64,000 bases of DNA from Huiozyma naganishii CBS 8797 (GCF_000348985.1 NC_035933.1:62001-126000), one strand, 5' to 3'. Positions 36,450 to 47,460 are shown, counted from the stretch's first letter. Numbers and translations: made by a program. The notes: a model not told the origin generated them from the letters alone.

Positions 36450-38552
36450 ATGATGCGCGGGTTCAAGCAGCGGCTGAAGAAGACGACGGGGAGTCTCTCC
36501 GGCAGCAGCAGCAGCAGTGGCAGCACCACTGCCACGGCAAGCACCACTGCGACTGCCCCGGGGAAGGACAAGGACAAGGAGAGGAGGCAGACGGGCGAGA
36601 GGCACAGGACGGGGAGGTCCAGTGCCAGTGCTTCTACCAGCAGCAGTGGGAGCAGTAGACGCAGTGGAAGAAGTGCGCAGTCGGCGTCCGCCTCGCAGTC
36701 GCCAGCGCGGGCCGTCGCGGTCAGCAAGCCCAACCCGACGGCAGACATCGACGACGTCGAGGCGAGGGCGCCCGCGGTGACCGTGACGGGTGTGCCCTCG
36801 ACGTCGTCGTCGTCGAGGGACAATGAGCATGGTGAAGGTAGCCGTGGCCACGAGAGTGCGCCACCCGTGGCCGCCGCTCACGCGCCGGCTCACGGGCCCA
36901 GCCTTGTTGGTGCCACCTCTGCGGTGCTGCCACAACCACAACCCATGTCACCCTCGAGTATCGACATCCCACGCGGGTCGCACTCCTTCGAGAGGCTGCC
37001 CACTCCGACGAAGCTCGCAGATGCAGACATCGACGGGATCGGGAAGACCCCGCAACGGCACTCGTCCTCCAGGTTCGAACGGTCGCGGTACACGCACATC
37101 ACGAAGCTGCCCCTGTTCGACGACGTATCACCGGAGGAGAAGATCCCCCTGTTCATTGCCAAAGTGGACCAATGTAACGTCATGTTCGACTTCAACGACC
37201 CTAGTTTCGATATACAGGGGAAAGAGATCAAACGTAACACCCTGCAAGAGTTGATCGAGTTTATCGTGACAAACAGGTTCGCTTACTCTCCAGAGATGTA
37301 CCTCCACATGGTCGCGATGTTCAAGATTAACCTGTTTAGACCGATCCCGCCACCGGTGAACCCGATAGGGGACATCTACGACCCGGACGAGGATGAGCCA
37401 GTGAACGAATTGGCTTGGCCGCACATGCAACTTGTCTACGAGGTGTTCCTTAGGTTTGTAGAGTCCCCCGATTTCAACCACCAAGTGGCCAAACAGTACA
37501 TTGACCAACAGTTTATTCTCAGATTGCTAGAGTTGTTCGATAGTGAGGATATCAGGGAACGCGACTGTCTAAAGACTACACTCCACAGGATCTACGGGAA
37601 GTTCCTCAGCCTTAGAAGTTTCATCCGTAGATCGATCAACAACATCTTCCTACAGTTCATCTACGAGTCTGAGCGGTTCAACGGAATCGCAGAACTGTTG
37701 GAGATCTTGGGATCCATCATCAACGGGTTCGCGCTACCTTTGAAGGAGGAACACAAAATTTTCCTGGTCAGGGTGCTCATCCCATTGCACAAAGTACGTT
37801 GCCTGTCGTTGTACCATCCACAGTTGGCATACTGTATCGTTCAGTTCCTAGAGAAGGAACCTTTGCTCACAGAGGAAGTTGTTATGGGGCTACTCCGCTA
37901 CTGGCCCAAAATCAACTCAACAAAGGAGATCATGTTCCTCAACGAGATAGAAGATATCTTCGAGGTCATTGAACCACTAGAATTCATTAAAGTTGAGGTA
38001 CCACTATTCGTCCAATTAGCAAAATGTATCTCCTCTGCACACTTCCAAGTCGCAGAGAAAGTGTTGAGCTACTGGAACAACGAATACTTCCTCAACCTGT
38101 GCATCGAAAACGCAGAGGTCATTCTACCGATCATCTTCCCAGCACTTTACGACCTCACAGCACAACTCGAACTGGACAACAACAACAACAATACACACAA
38201 CTCTTCCTCGGGGACACTCCTCAACACGCACGGCGACCCAGGCGGGCTCTCGGACCCGTACATGCTCGTCGAACAGGCCATCAACTCAGGGTCCTGGAAC
38301 AAAGCAATCCACGCAATGGCATTCAAAGCACTAAAGATCTTCCTCGAGACAAACCCGGTCCTCTACGAGAACTGCAACGCACTGTACCTCTCCAGCGTCA
38401 AGGAGACGGAACACAGACGCCGCCAGAGGGACAAGAAATGGAGGGCTCTGGAACGGTACGTCCAGGAACTCAGGGACGACCCAACGAGGACAGACGCTAA
38501 TGATAACGAACTCGCAACAACAACTTTACAAGAAAGTGGACCCCCGGAATGA
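36450..38552 (+). CDS. RTS1: PP2A B'-type (B56) regulatory subunit Rts1
   Basis: Directs PP2A in the spindle position checkpoint, protection of centromeric cohesin and septin dynamics. It is 700 aa (yeast 757), starting at the ATG pair at 36450 ([14 protein letters not shown], as in yeast). Residues 1-170 are Ser/Thr/Gly-rich and disordered. [18 protein letters not shown] at about 172-189 is conserved and is followed by the B56 helical domain at about 200-600, with near-identical stretches such as ERIPLF-like [44 protein letters not shown] and [19 protein letters not shown] short Asn-rich insert lies near 575. Neighbour PET127 matches YOR017W near YOR014W. The scaffold gene TPD3 is also in the window. 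Confidence 0.98.
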   Translation: MMRGFKQRLKKTTGSLSGSSSSSGSTTATASTTATAPGKDKDKERRQTGERHRTGRSSASASTSSSGSSRRSGRSAQSASASQSPARAVAVSKPNPTADIDDVEARAPAVTVTGVPSTSSSSRDNEHGEGSRGHESAPPVAAAHAPAHGPSLVGATSAVLPQPQPMSPSSIDIPRGSHSFERLPTPTKLADADIDGIGKTPQRHSSSRFERSRYTHITKLPLFDDVSPEEKIPLFIAKVDQCNVMFDFNDPSFDIQGKEIKRNTLQELIEFIVTNRFAYSPEMYLHMVAMFKINLFRPIPPPVNPIGDIYDPDEDEPVNELAWPHMQLVYEVFLRFVESPDFNHQVAKQYIDQQFILRLLELFDSEDIRERDCLKTTLHRIYGKFLSLRSFIRRSINNIFLQFIYESERFNGIAELLEILGSIINGFALPLKEEHKIFLVRVLIPLHKVRCLSLYHPQLAYCIVQFLEKEPLLTEEVVMGLLRYWPKINSTKEIMFLNEIEDIFEVIEPLEFIKVEVPLFVQLAKCISSAHFQVAEKVLSYWNNEYFLNLCIENAEVILPIIFPALYDLTAQLELDNNNNNTHNSSSGTLLNTHGDPGGLSDPYMLVEQAINSGSWNKAIHAMAFKALKIFLETNPVLYENCNALYLSSVKETEHRRRQRDKKWRALERYVQELRDDPTRTDANDNELATTTLQESGPPE

Positions 38553-38761
38553 TCCAAAGACCCTTTAACCTTTACAACCTTTTTATAAAACAGCAACAAC
38601 ACTTACACAGGCCGTATGTAGAACCACAACAGTACGTATAACGGTTAAACGCCTTCCTTCAAAGACCTTTCTCGTTTGAGCTCATCGCTTTCTGTTCAAA
38701 TCCTGGTTTTAACCCATTGCAGACTGAACATCAACTACTACCTCAAGGGACCATCGCTGCA

Positions 38762-40801
38762 ATGAACACGGGCAGCAGTCTGTGCGCTGGGAAGATACGC
38801 TGCTGCAGTGTGCGGTACACGGGGAGACGCTTTGGATCCGCGCCCTTACGGTCCCAGAGGGCAGAGAGGTGGCCTCTCACGTTCACGGCAACCGCGAAAG
38901 GTGTAAGCTACGAACTCGTGGATCCGTCCCGGTTCGGCGTCGAGCATGCGGCGGGGAATCCACCACCGCTGTCCTTTGGGTTGCAACGGACGCTGTACGA
39001 GCCCGTCGTGCTGCACCCGCTGCGGGACACCAGGTCCGGGGTGTACAACTACGACAGCGCGCTCGAGGTCATCCCGGGGGAGTTTCTACAGCATTGCAGG
39101 TCCCCGCAAAAGAGACCGCTGTTTGTGACACCACACAAGGATGAGTCCCTGTGGAGAGTCGCCCGGGGGCTCAACAAGAAGTACGTCTCGTCGACGAGTT
39201 CAATGACTGCAGTGCTCTCACATTTACACTACCTCGTGTCCAACTTCAGACAACTCAACGTCGAGAACTCCTCGATTTCGAAGAACTTCCCGCAGAAGCA
39301 TTGCCAGTTCACGAGGGGAGCACAGTTCCCAGCGAGTATCATCTTGCGGAGGAAGAAGCAGGGCGTCGTGTCCATCGACTCGGATAAAAGTCTCGACAGA
39401 GAGATGATCCTTTCCGTCCTGGGCCACTCGCTTGAGGAATTCCTCACGGAGCGACCCCCCAGAGACACCCAGCAGCAGCCCGCGGAGCACTACCACTACT
39501 CGCAGCTCGACGATTTCATCATCAGGTCGCAGCTGGACGCGTACGACCCGCAGTTGCCTGGGTCTGGTATCTTCGATCTCAAGACACGCGCAGCCGTGTC
39601 GATCCGCCACGATTTGCCCTACGTCGAACGCAACAACAACTTCACGGGCTACGAAATGGACAGCGTTTACGGTGAGTTCGAGTCTCTCGAGAGAGAGTTC
39701 TTCGAGGTCATCAGGTCCACGCTGCTCAAGTACTCCCTGCAGGCCCGCATGGGGTGCATGGACGGGATATTCCTTGCGTACCACAACATCAAAAAGATGT
39801 TCGGATTTCAGTACTTGCCCCTAGACGAGATTGACTACATCATCCACTCGACTTACGACAGAAGTTTTGCCAGGTCGCTCGAAACAAGAGACGCCATCTT
39901 CAGACAGATTTACGGACAGGGGGAGTTTATTGCGAGACATCAACGCAACAGTAGGCAGATTGCAAGCACCCTTGCAGACGCAGAGTTCAAAATATCTGTA
40001 CAGTTACTCAGACAACTTCTCGGGAACATTGAGAACAAACTGTCCCAGAAATCTGGAGATTGGAGACTCGCCAAAGTACTGGTCAAAACGGAGAAGAAGA
40101 AAATCCCAGTATCGCGAGGTAAATCAATCGAAGTCCCCGTACTGAACGTGCTCGCGTACCCACTTCCAGATGACTACGAGGATACCCCCTTAGTCCCAAT
40201 CGCGAAAACGGATACTTTGGAGGACTTGGAACAGAAACTGGATGACATCGTTTTAAGTAACAAGAGACTCCTCCAGGACAAAGCTGACCGAAACGAGGTG
40301 ATCGGGTTCCAACTGGAGGTGGCCCATTTGCAAAGACACCACCGGGACTCGGTAGCCATCCCTGCATACCTCAGTGGGAAAAACTCACCATTGGACAGGA
40401 AGCAAAAAGGCTATGTGTTCAACCAGTTGAAAAAAAATTATTATCCGGAGGGGGCCCACAGGGACACTCCAAATTTCTACCATGAGCTAGACGTCGGCGA
40501 GTGGGTCACTAGGGGGACCCTCACACCGATCAGAGACAAGAAACTGATTGTCTCCCTGTGCCAGGAGTACTTGAACGTCAAAATTGATGCCCTGAAATTT
40601 CAAAGCATCGTGAGGGACGAAGCAGAGGAGGACAACTCAAGTATAACGAACAGAATCACGGATTTGCTCAATGGGAAGTTCAAAAGGGCGAATGAGGAAG
40701 TAGAGGGAGGGCCCTCGCAGTTCCAATTACTGTTGAGAGCGCTGTCCCTGAGGGGGGAGCTCAGAAGCAAGAGGAGGACCTCCATGAAGGAAAGTTTATA
40801 G
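38762..40801 (+). CDS. PET127: Mitochondrial RNA-processing protein Pet127
   Basis: Membrane-associated mitochondrial protein needed for 5' end processing and stability of mitochondrial mRNAs. It is 679 aa from the first ATG (yeast 800). The N terminus is basic, with Arg and Ser, as for mitochondrial import. The characteristic central region begins with YNYDSALEVIPGEFL near 96-110, and includes the nuclease-fold block SQLDAYDPQLPGSGIFDLKTRAAVSIR at about 257-283, which carries the Asp...Asp-Leu-Lys pattern of a PD-(D/E)xK core, and RMGCMDGIFLAYHN near 328. The C-terminal part is charged. It follows RTS1 on the same strand, in keeping with YOR014W-YOR017W. Confidence 0.93.
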   Translation: MNTGSSLCAGKIRCCSVRYTGRRFGSAPLRSQRAERWPLTFTATAKGVSYELVDPSRFGVEHAAGNPPPLSFGLQRTLYEPVVLHPLRDTRSGVYNYDSALEVIPGEFLQHCRSPQKRPLFVTPHKDESLWRVARGLNKKYVSSTSSMTAVLSHLHYLVSNFRQLNVENSSISKNFPQKHCQFTRGAQFPASIILRRKKQGVVSIDSDKSLDREMILSVLGHSLEEFLTERPPRDTQQQPAEHYHYSQLDDFIIRSQLDAYDPQLPGSGIFDLKTRAAVSIRHDLPYVERNNNFTGYEMDSVYGEFESLEREFFEVIRSTLLKYSLQARMGCMDGIFLAYHNIKKMFGFQYLPLDEIDYIIHSTYDRSFARSLETRDAIFRQIYGQGEFIARHQRNSRQIASTLADAEFKISVQLLRQLLGNIENKLSQKSGDWRLAKVLVKTEKKKIPVSRGKSIEVPVLNVLAYPLPDDYEDTPLVPIAKTDTLEDLEQKLDDIVLSNKRLLQDKADRNEVIGFQLEVAHLQRHHRDSVAIPAYLSGKNSPLDRKQKGYVFNQLKKNYYPEGAHRDTPNFYHELDVGEWVTRGTLTPIRDKKLIVSLCQEYLNVKIDALKFQSIVRDEAEEDNSSITNRITDLLNGKFKRANEEVEGGPSQFQLLLRALSLRGELRSKRRTSMKESL

Positions 40802-41079
40802 AGATGCAGGGTTCCACGAAGCGAACCCGTTTCTTGTAATTAAGCATTAGGCATGTACACACGTACTTTTGTAAATAGAAGACGCTGCGTTACTTGCAAG
40901 TCAAGTAGCCATGAACTTAAACAACAGAATAGCTAAAAAAGGTTCTCGTTCTGTGTGCTAGACACGCGGTCTGGTTTACAGACCCACAGAAGCATTATAT
41001 CCCAGTTAAACAGCGCAGATTTTCGGTTAAAAAACCATCATTTGGCAAACCACAATTTTTTGAAAATTTCAATAACAAC

Positions 41080-41188
41080 GGGCGTGTGGTCTAGTGGTAT
41101 GATTCTCGCTTTGGGCGATTCTTAGGTACACCTGAGAAAAATCACTTAAACATGTGAGAGGTCCTGGGTTCAATTCCCAGTATGCCCC
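41080..41188 (+). tRNA. tRNA-Pro(UGG) with a 37-nt intron
   Basis: The exons fold as a tRNA: acceptor GGGCGTG with TATGCCC (two G-T pairs), anticodon stem CTCGC with GTGAG, anticodon TGG at 41112-41114, and T-arm CTGGGTTCAATTCCCAG with a standard B box. The intron is 41116-41152, one base 3' of the anticodon, and can pair internally (CTTAGGT with ACCTGAG). The 5' exon is almost identical to yeast tRNA-Pro(UGG), which also has an intron here. CCA is not encoded, as expected. Confidence 0.96.
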
Positions 41189-41192
41189 GTTA

Positions 41193-41200
41193 TTTTTTTT
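41193..41200 (+). terminator. RNA polymerase III terminator of the tRNA-Pro gene
   Basis: A run of eight T starts five bases after the last tRNA base, the normal termination signal for RNA polymerase III on the coding strand. Confidence 0.9.
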
Positions 41201-42276
41201 GGAGTCAAAGCTTCTGAGTACAATTGCCCAGTAACACAGCACTTCCTCACTTGCAAGACCGTGTTTCATCTCGATCGATACATACCACCGCAATTAAGAG
41301 TCTGACTCAAATCTTACCTCAATGACCAATTTTTTTTTGTAACAGGTGGTTGCATTCCACAAAATGCACCACGTTCAGAGATTGTAATCTAAAGTTTCAA
41401 TTTCTCGGCTTACCTAACACCTTTCATTTGACAAGTGCCCGGTCCACTCTCCTCGCACACTTTGAGAAGACCCAAATAGCCCAGTAAAAGATCATTCTTA
41501 AGAATCGCAGCCTTGTTATCGTCGTTTCTGATTACCAGGACAAGAGGGTGGAGTGAGCCCAATAGGGCATGGGTTTTCCATTCTCGGCTCTTTGCTCAAA
41601 TCTCGTCTAGCATATGTCTATTAGGCATGAATATTCTGTCCTCCTTTTCAACTGCTCATTTTTTCCTACAATAGTCTCTGACGAAGCGACTGGGTCTCTA
41701 AACAGTGTTGAAGTATCGCCGTACAAGAAAATTCAGTGCACATTGACAACGGGACGGTGATTTTCTCACTTATCGTGTGTGTAAAGTCGCGGCCTCTTAA
41801 CCACGATGCAAGTTGAGTATGTTTCTGAGACAGCGCCATTCCTCAGTTTCAGGTCCATTTCTTAGAGAAAGTCCATTTCCTAATGCGGCAGACGGTTGCC
41901 ATGGCAACCCGAACGTATAGACCCACATCGATTCGCAATGCAGTAGCTGAAGCGAGGAGGGCCTGCGCGTTGCTAGGATGTCCACCCTCTTGATAATCCC
42001 ACAGCGATGGTACTTCTATTGTTGAGTTTCGCATAGAGATTTTCCAGTGCTCCTCTTCTCTGTGGCTTGCAACAGTTACTGTCCTAATACTCAGGATGTT
42101 GGACACATACAACAGCAGAGTTTCAATGGCCGTTATTCTATATAAGAAGAACCCTTAACTTTGAATAACGGCATTCCTTTCGGCCTGTCTCTTTCGCTCT
42201 CAAGTGGATAGAGATTCGTCTTTCACAAAAAGAAGGCTATCCGACGAGAACATCCCAAATAAATCGCTCTTCAATC
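41201..42276. other. 1.1-kb interval without a gene before the secreted-protein gene
   Basis: I see no supported gene. Short frames on both strands have no recognisable features. It contains a perfect 12-bp palindrome ATTCTTAAGAAT near 41493-41504 and, near its right end, the TATA box described separately. No LTR sequence typical of tRNA-flanking Ty elements was recognised. Confidence 0.5.
42129..42172 (+). promoter_or_regulatory. TATA box enclosed by a perfect 10-bp inverted repeat
   Basis: TATATAAG at 42139-42146 lies 131 bp upstream of the secreted-protein ATG. It is directly preceded by GCCGTTATTC (42129-42138), whose exact reverse complement GAATAACGGC is at 42163-42172. The TATA box thus sits in the loop of the repeat. 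The function is unknown; it could be an operator-like dimer site or chance. Confidence 0.55.
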
Positions 42277-43041
42277 ATGACATCGTCCGTCAAATGGTGG
42301 CCTCTGGCCATCCTCGCCTTGGTTAACACTGTTTCCGCTTTCGAGTTCAGATCTTTCAACAGTTCTTCGCTTGGTGTCGAAAACAACACCGAGATTACCA
42401 ATGACGGGAGTGTGATCAGCACTTTCGTGAACAATACAAACCTTGTTCAGTTGGCGCCTGGTGCCAATGTTACCACCGCCATTGAAGATTTCGCTAACAC
42501 CACCATGGTCGTGAAGAACAGTAATGGTACCCTTTACACTAACATAACCAAGAACCCTATTGGTACAACTGACAGCAAAAAAGGCACCGCTGAAGCCGTC
42601 GAGCCATTTGTTCTTGGCTGGGATGAATACCAAACCATCTCCGAGGGCAGCTGGTGGTCTCCATGGTATCCAATTTCGGAGTGTTCTAAGGACGATCCAA
42701 ACTCTTCCGTGAACCTAAAATGGGGCTACTCGTATCAATGGTCTGGTTCCACTGACGGTAGCTTTGACACCACTCTGTTCAGAAACAGTGTCACCTTTGA
42801 TTGGTCTAAAGCCGTGTCCCGCAGTGGGACCTACTCTTGTTCAACTGGTGATGACGGTGTTGCTCAAGTTTGGTATCAACAAGAAGTCGGCTGGGCTGAG
42901 ATTCAAAAGAGACACTGTTCGACAACTCTAGACGGTAGCACGTGCTCCTCGTGGAACACTGTTCAACACGTCGATGCTCCACTAGAAGGTGAAGACTCTT
43001 ACAGGTTGGCTTGTTCCGAATCTAGCGGCTGTCAATGTTAA
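42277..43041 (+). CDS. Secreted Cys- and Asn-glycosylation-rich protein of unknown function
   Basis: Not recognised as a named family. The 254-aa frame starts with a signal peptide (VKWWPLAILALVNTVSA, cleavage near residue 22). Residues 23-110 form a Ser/Asn/Thr-rich region with about eight N-glycosylation sequons (NSS, NNT, NVT, NTT, NGT, NIT). From about residue 113 there is a compact domain rich in Trp and Tyr (WDEYQTISEGSWWSPWYPISEC, KWGYSYQWSGS, VWYQQEVGWAEIQ) with seven cysteines; the chain ends in GCQC. There is no GPI-attachment tail or membrane segment, so the mature protein is probably released or wall-retained. It has its own TATA box. Neighbours PET127 and AUS1 give no functional clue. 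Confidence 0.8.
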   Translation: MTSSVKWWPLAILALVNTVSAFEFRSFNSSSLGVENNTEITNDGSVISTFVNNTNLVQLAPGANVTTAIEDFANTTMVVKNSNGTLYTNITKNPIGTTDSKKGTAEAVEPFVLGWDEYQTISEGSWWSPWYPISECSKDDPNSSVNLKWGYSYQWSGSTDGSFDTTLFRNSVTFDWSKAVSRSGTYSCSTGDDGVAQVWYQQEVGWAEIQKRHCSTTLDGSTCSSWNTVQHVDAPLEGEDSYRLACSESSGCQC

Positions 43042-43317
43042 GCAGTTCAGTGAGATCATAGAATTCATCCTCACGCAAGTAGCAGCTACCTGTTGGCTCT
43101 TCTCCTCTGCTACTTATAGTTGCTGAGCGGTCGTTAGATATGTTTGTAAATGTGTGCTTATGTTAAATCTATTTAGCCTTTTCTTTAACTATGAGGATTT
43201 ATTTTCCCCTAAAGTGACTCTAACAGCTCCCTTAGAGCTGGTATAGGCTCATTCGGGGGTTTGCAGGACCTCGGTCCATTATCTGGTTAATGGGGTATTA
43301 TTATTGAGATTATATAA

Positions 43318-46300
43318 TTACACAACGGATGTTTCCTTGGGCGAGGGCGCCGACTTCTTGAATTTAAGCACTCTGAAATGTTTGAAAACCTTTGGCCATA
43401 TCTTGGCAATGTACGTTAGGTAGTACCCTGCGAACATGGCGAATATGTTGAACGCGACAAAGGCACACTCAATACCAAAGTTTCTCCATCTGTGGTGGTA
43501 ACCCATGCCTTGCACCTTTAAGAAGTCGTCACCGGTAGTATACGTACAGTAAGCGCAGACTGTGAATGTATTCGGATTCTTCAAGTAACCGCCGAATTCC
43601 TCGATGTAGGCTGCCATAAACTGACCACAGTTTTGACCCTTTAATGGTTGTCCGGGAACAAACTCCATCAGATCACACAGGACCTTTCTGTCGTGAAGTA
43701 GCAAACTTACAAATGTATCGACAAAGTAAGTGTATGGCGAGACTCTGTACATGAAGGTCCAGAACCTTGGGAATAAACTGTATGGCTGCATAACACCACA
43801 GAAGGAAGCAGTGAAACTGTAGAAGAAGGCAACAAAAACAGCAGCTGTTTGTAAATTAGGAGCCGTGTATATCAACCAGAGACCAAATGTCAGGTAGTAA
43901 GCAGAGAAAAGGATGTAGTTCAGGAAGAATACACCAGCAATTGGTGGTGAGTTGTTGAACTTACAACAGAAGAAGGCACAGACGAAAAACAAGGTAGAAC
44001 TTGTGATGGCTAAAGGTAATTCAACCAACAACTGGGATAGAAGCAAAACTGACCAATGGTAGGTGTTCGATCTAGATTCTCTTGCAATGAAAACTTCCTT
44101 GGAAACTAAAGCTTTGTCCTGGACCTGATTAATCAAGGGGGAAGAAACACAAAGGGCCATGAAGCAAAAAAAGATACAATTTTGCAAACCATTAATATTG
44201 TGCTTTATATCCCAAAACGAAAACCCAATAAACAGACCAGCACCCGAATTCAATAAGTACTTTGCAGCCATATACGTCCTATCTCTCTTGGTGCAAAGGT
44301 ATTGCCTCTTAGTGATTAGTTTCAGTTGTTCCCAGTATGTAGGTTGTTTCCACGCATTCATGGTAAAATCGACATTTTGTTCCCTAGCTTTCTCTTCCAA
44401 CGATAACAATTCGCGGTTCATTCCAATTTTTTCGTTAGAGTGTTCCCAGATATCAACCCAGCTTCCTCTACTTTTGGCAGAGTCCTGGTCATCGTTGTTA
44501 CCCACTACATCAATAATGAAGTCAGCAGGATTGTCATTTTCCTTGTCAAAGGATAAGTTTTTGTCATAGGAGGAGAAATAGGCGGAGGCGCCCTTTGTTG
44601 GACCGAAGTAAACGTTTTCACCGCCTCTCTTTAAAAGGAAAATATTGTCAAAATGGTTGATAACACTCTTACTGGGTTGATGGATGGTACAGAAAATAGC
44701 TTGGCCCTGGAGCGACAGTTTCTTCAAAAACTTAACGATTGTCAATGCAGCCTCTGCATCTAGACCCGAGGTGGGTTCATCCAAGAACAACAATAGCGAA
44801 GGTTTGGTTACCAGTTCGACACCAATGGACAGTAGCTTTCTTTGCGTAGGGGTCAATGTTCCAACCAGTTTATCCAATGGCAACTTCAGCAACTCAGAGA
44901 TAGTCCTGATATAGTTTTTGTCACCATCCCCTCTTAGGTTGCACGAAATTTCTAGGGATTCCTCTACCGTCAGTAAATCTAAGTGCACGTCTTGTTGTTG
45001 AACAAACCCAATACTCCTTCTGAATGCAGCGATATCGGTCAGTGGTTTACCATCGATTAGTAGTTCACCAGTAACAACACCAGTCTCGGTTCTTTGCGAA
45101 AGGATGTTCAACAAAGTTGTCTTACCAGCACCAGACTCACCCATCAGTGCAGTCAACCCGGAACTGATGTAACCGGAAACGTTGTGAATCAATGTTTTGT
45201 CTCCGGCTACAGTGTAGTTGATTCCCTTCCAAGAAATAACATGTTTCTGACCGTCGACGTGTTCTAGTCTACCAGACTCGTTGATCTCTCCCATAGCACT
45301 TAATTTACCGTTATCGAACACATTATATTCTGAGATGCTTGAATCAACTGAAGAGCTACTTCGGATTCTTTGGACATTCGATTTTTGACTTTTGGAGCAT
45401 CTCTGGGGTAAAAATGGCAGGAATCTTTCCATAAAGGCTCTCTTGGCAGCAGGATCGTTGTAAATCGGCTTTATGTATTGGGCGGCCAACAAGCAACAGG
45501 CAATGAAGAAGCAGATAAACCCAATTAGAATACCAAAGTTTCTCCAGACGTGTTTATATGTGTACGACAACCCATCGTGTAGGTAGTCACGACCTCTAAC
45601 ATAGTTGTTACCTAGAGTGGCACCTTGCCAGGCACAAGCTCTGTTCGCAAATGAGACGTTCTCGTAAGTAACGCCTCTAGGAACCACAGATTCTGTACAG
45701 TCCAATTTCAGATCAAAAAGCTCGTTGGTCAAAACAGCCTCCATAGCGTACATTGCGGGATTCAAGTAGGCGATCCACACAAACCATGGATGCATGTCCT
45801 TCAGATAAATGACGTAGGAAGCATACATGGCAATAGCCAACAGCAGTATACCAGCGAGTAGATTGGCAATCGACAGAGTTGGACTAACTAAAGCAGTCAA
45901 GGAAAATAAGGATACCATGCTGAAGTTATAGATCGCAATGAACAGTAAGAATATGAAGTACCTGGCAGCACTGAATTGAAGATGGGCAATGAAGTAGAGC
46001 AAAATACTGAAAAGTACGACCAATAACAGTTTGTAACAGTAATCAAACACGGTGGTAGCAGCGGCTTCTATCCAAGGGTAGTAAAAGTGCAGTTGGCATT
46101 GTTTGTTGATCACAGGTTGTCGTTGGAAGGCAGCGGGCATTTCGGCCAAGGAAAGGAAGGTGAAAAACAGGATGGAGAAAAAGGTTAACGAACCTCTGGA
46201 GAAGGACCCGATCGTAGTCTTTGGAATATCGTAGAAAAGAGACCCGATGACCAAGGATTGGACTACAATGGAAATTAGCAGTGCAATCAAGTAAAACTTG

Positions 46301-47460
46301 TCCCCCAGACTTCTCTGGAAAGCTCTCTTAGTCACCAACATCAACTGTTGCTTCAAAGGTATCTTGAATATAGGAGTTATGTCATCTGGGTTAATGCCAC
46401 TTACAGTACCATTGGCCTGCAGGTGGTTGGATGTGACATCCTTCCAATGCGAATAGTATTCCGACTCAATCCATTGACGATACAGGTCTGTATCTGATGT
46501 AAATTGTAAGGAGTGGTAAGAAGTTGAAAGGTCTTCCTTGCTTCTGTCCATCCCTTTGTTCAGAACACTTTCGCTGCTGTTCAAAATAGTATTAGCAAAG
46601 GGACTCTGGTTGAACTGGAAGTTCAGAATGGAAGTTAGGTATTCGATGATACAGTCGTTAGGATCTTTCCTGATACCCAATTGATCACGGTAGTACGACA
46701 AACATTCGTCAACTGTACCGTAAAACACTTGATAGTTGTCGGTAAGCATCAGAATCTTGTCAAATTTCTCAACAATCTTGTCAGAGGCCTGTGAGATCTT
46801 GACGAAGTTAACCGACTTAGTCGTTCTAGCCATACGCTTTAGGATAGTAAGGAAATCCAAGGCTGTAGCAGAGTCCAGCCCCTTGGTGGAGTTATCCCAT
46901 AGGTAGACGGACCCGTTGGCAATGAAAGTTTCAATAATGGAAATACGTTTCCTTTCCCCACCGGAGATACCACGGACAAAATCGTTACCGATGATTGTGT
47001 CCGAAACGTGCAACAACCCAAACTCTTTCAAGATATCGTTTCTTATTTTCTCACGTTCCTCTTTAGAAAGATCGAACTTGCAACTCAGAGCGAAGTCCAC
47101 AGTTTGTTTGACGGTCAAGAACGGGAAATGAACATCCTGTTCGTTACTGTAGATGGTCTGATGTGGACATTTCTTACCATACTCTTTGAACTCGTTGTTT
47201 TTGAAGTGAATAGATCCCTCTGGTGAGTATTCTAGATTTTTAGCCGCGTGGAATAAGGACTTGAACACGGCTGATGTTGGGTTACCCAAAACAAGCACCA
47301 TTTCACCACCTTCCGCTTGAAAAGTCAGGTCGTTGACGTAACCATCCGCCTTTTCGCCGGCGTTGTTTTCAGAGATGAAATCCCCGCTCAATTGAATATT
47401 TGCACCATCGAACGTAACAGACGCATCTGCTACTGGTGTGAAATATTCAGAAAGCGACAT
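43318..47460 (-). CDS. AUS1: Sterol-importing ABC transporter Aus1 (PDR/ABCG type)
   Basis: Full-size ABCG transporter of the plasma membrane that takes up sterol when oxygen is low. It is 1380 aa (Aus1 1394, Pdr11 1411), organised as NBD-TMD-NBD-TMD. The N terminus MSLSEYFTPVADASVTFDGANIQ is Aus1-like. NBD1 has a degenerate Walker A (VLGNPTSAVFKSLFH, no GKS/T) but a good signature (RGISGGERKRISI). NBD2 has an intact Walker A (GESGAGKTTLLN) and Walker B (LLFLDEPTSGLDAEA) but a degenerate signature (LTPTQRKLLSIG). This asymmetry is normal for PDR transporters. Each half has about six membrane helices, at about 385-640 and 1080-1340. In S. cerevisiae it is YOR011W near RTS1 and PET127; here its orientation relative to them is reversed. 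Confidence 0.96.
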   Translation of the reverse strand: MSLSEYFTPVADASVTFDGANIQLSGDFISENNAGEKADGYVNDLTFQAEGGEMVLVLGNPTSAVFKSLFHAAKNLEYSPEGSIHFKNNEFKEYGKKCPHQTIYSNEQDVHFPFLTVKQTVDFALSCKFDLSKEEREKIRNDILKEFGLLHVSDTIIGNDFVRGISGGERKRISIIETFIANGSVYLWDNSTKGLDSATALDFLTILKRMARTTKSVNFVKISQASDKIVEKFDKILMLTDNYQVFYGTVDECLSYYRDQLGIRKDPNDCIIEYLTSILNFQFNQSPFANTILNSSESVLNKGMDRSKEDLSTSYHSLQFTSDTDLYRQWIESEYYSHWKDVTSNHLQANGTVSGINPDDITPIFKIPLKQQLMLVTKRAFQRSLGDKFYLIALLISIVVQSLVIGSLFYDIPKTTIGSFSRGSLTFFSILFFTFLSLAEMPAAFQRQPVINKQCQLHFYYPWIEAAATTVFDYCYKLLLVVLFSILLYFIAHLQFSAARYFIFLLFIAIYNFSMVSLFSLTALVSPTLSIANLLAGILLLAIAMYASYVIYLKDMHPWFVWIAYLNPAMYAMEAVLTNELFDLKLDCTESVVPRGVTYENVSFANRACAWQGATLGNNYVRGRDYLHDGLSYTYKHVWRNFGILIGFICFFIACCLLAAQYIKPIYNDPAAKRAFMERFLPFLPQRCSKSQKSNVQRIRSSSSVDSSISEYNVFDNGKLSAMGEINESGRLEHVDGQKHVISWKGINYTVAGDKTLIHNVSGYISSGLTALMGESGAGKTTLLNILSQRTETGVVTGELLIDGKPLTDIAAFRRSIGFVQQQDVHLDLLTVEESLEISCNLRGDGDKNYIRTISELLKLPLDKLVGTLTPTQRKLLSIGVELVTKPSLLLFLDEPTSGLDAEAALTIVKFLKKLSLQGQAIFCTIHQPSKSVINHFDNIFLLKRGGENVYFGPTKGASAYFSSYDKNLSFDKENDNPADFIIDVVGNNDDQDSAKSRGSWVDIWEHSNEKIGMNRELLSLEEKAREQNVDFTMNAWKQPTYWEQLKLITKRQYLCTKRDRTYMAAKYLLNSGAGLFIGFSFWDIKHNINGLQNCIFFCFMALCVSSPLINQVQDKALVSKEVFIARESRSNTYHWSVLLLSQLLVELPLAITSSTLFFVCAFFCCKFNNSPPIAGVFFLNYILFSAYYLTFGLWLIYTAPNLQTAAVFVAFFYSFTASFCGVMQPYSLFPRFWTFMYRVSPYTYFVDTFVSLLLHDRKVLCDLMEFVPGQPLKGQNCGQFMAAYIEEFGGYLKNPNTFTVCAYCTYTTGDDFLKVQGMGYHHRWRNFGIECAFVAFNIFAMFAGYYLTYIAKIWPKVFKHFRVLKFKKSAPSPKETSVV

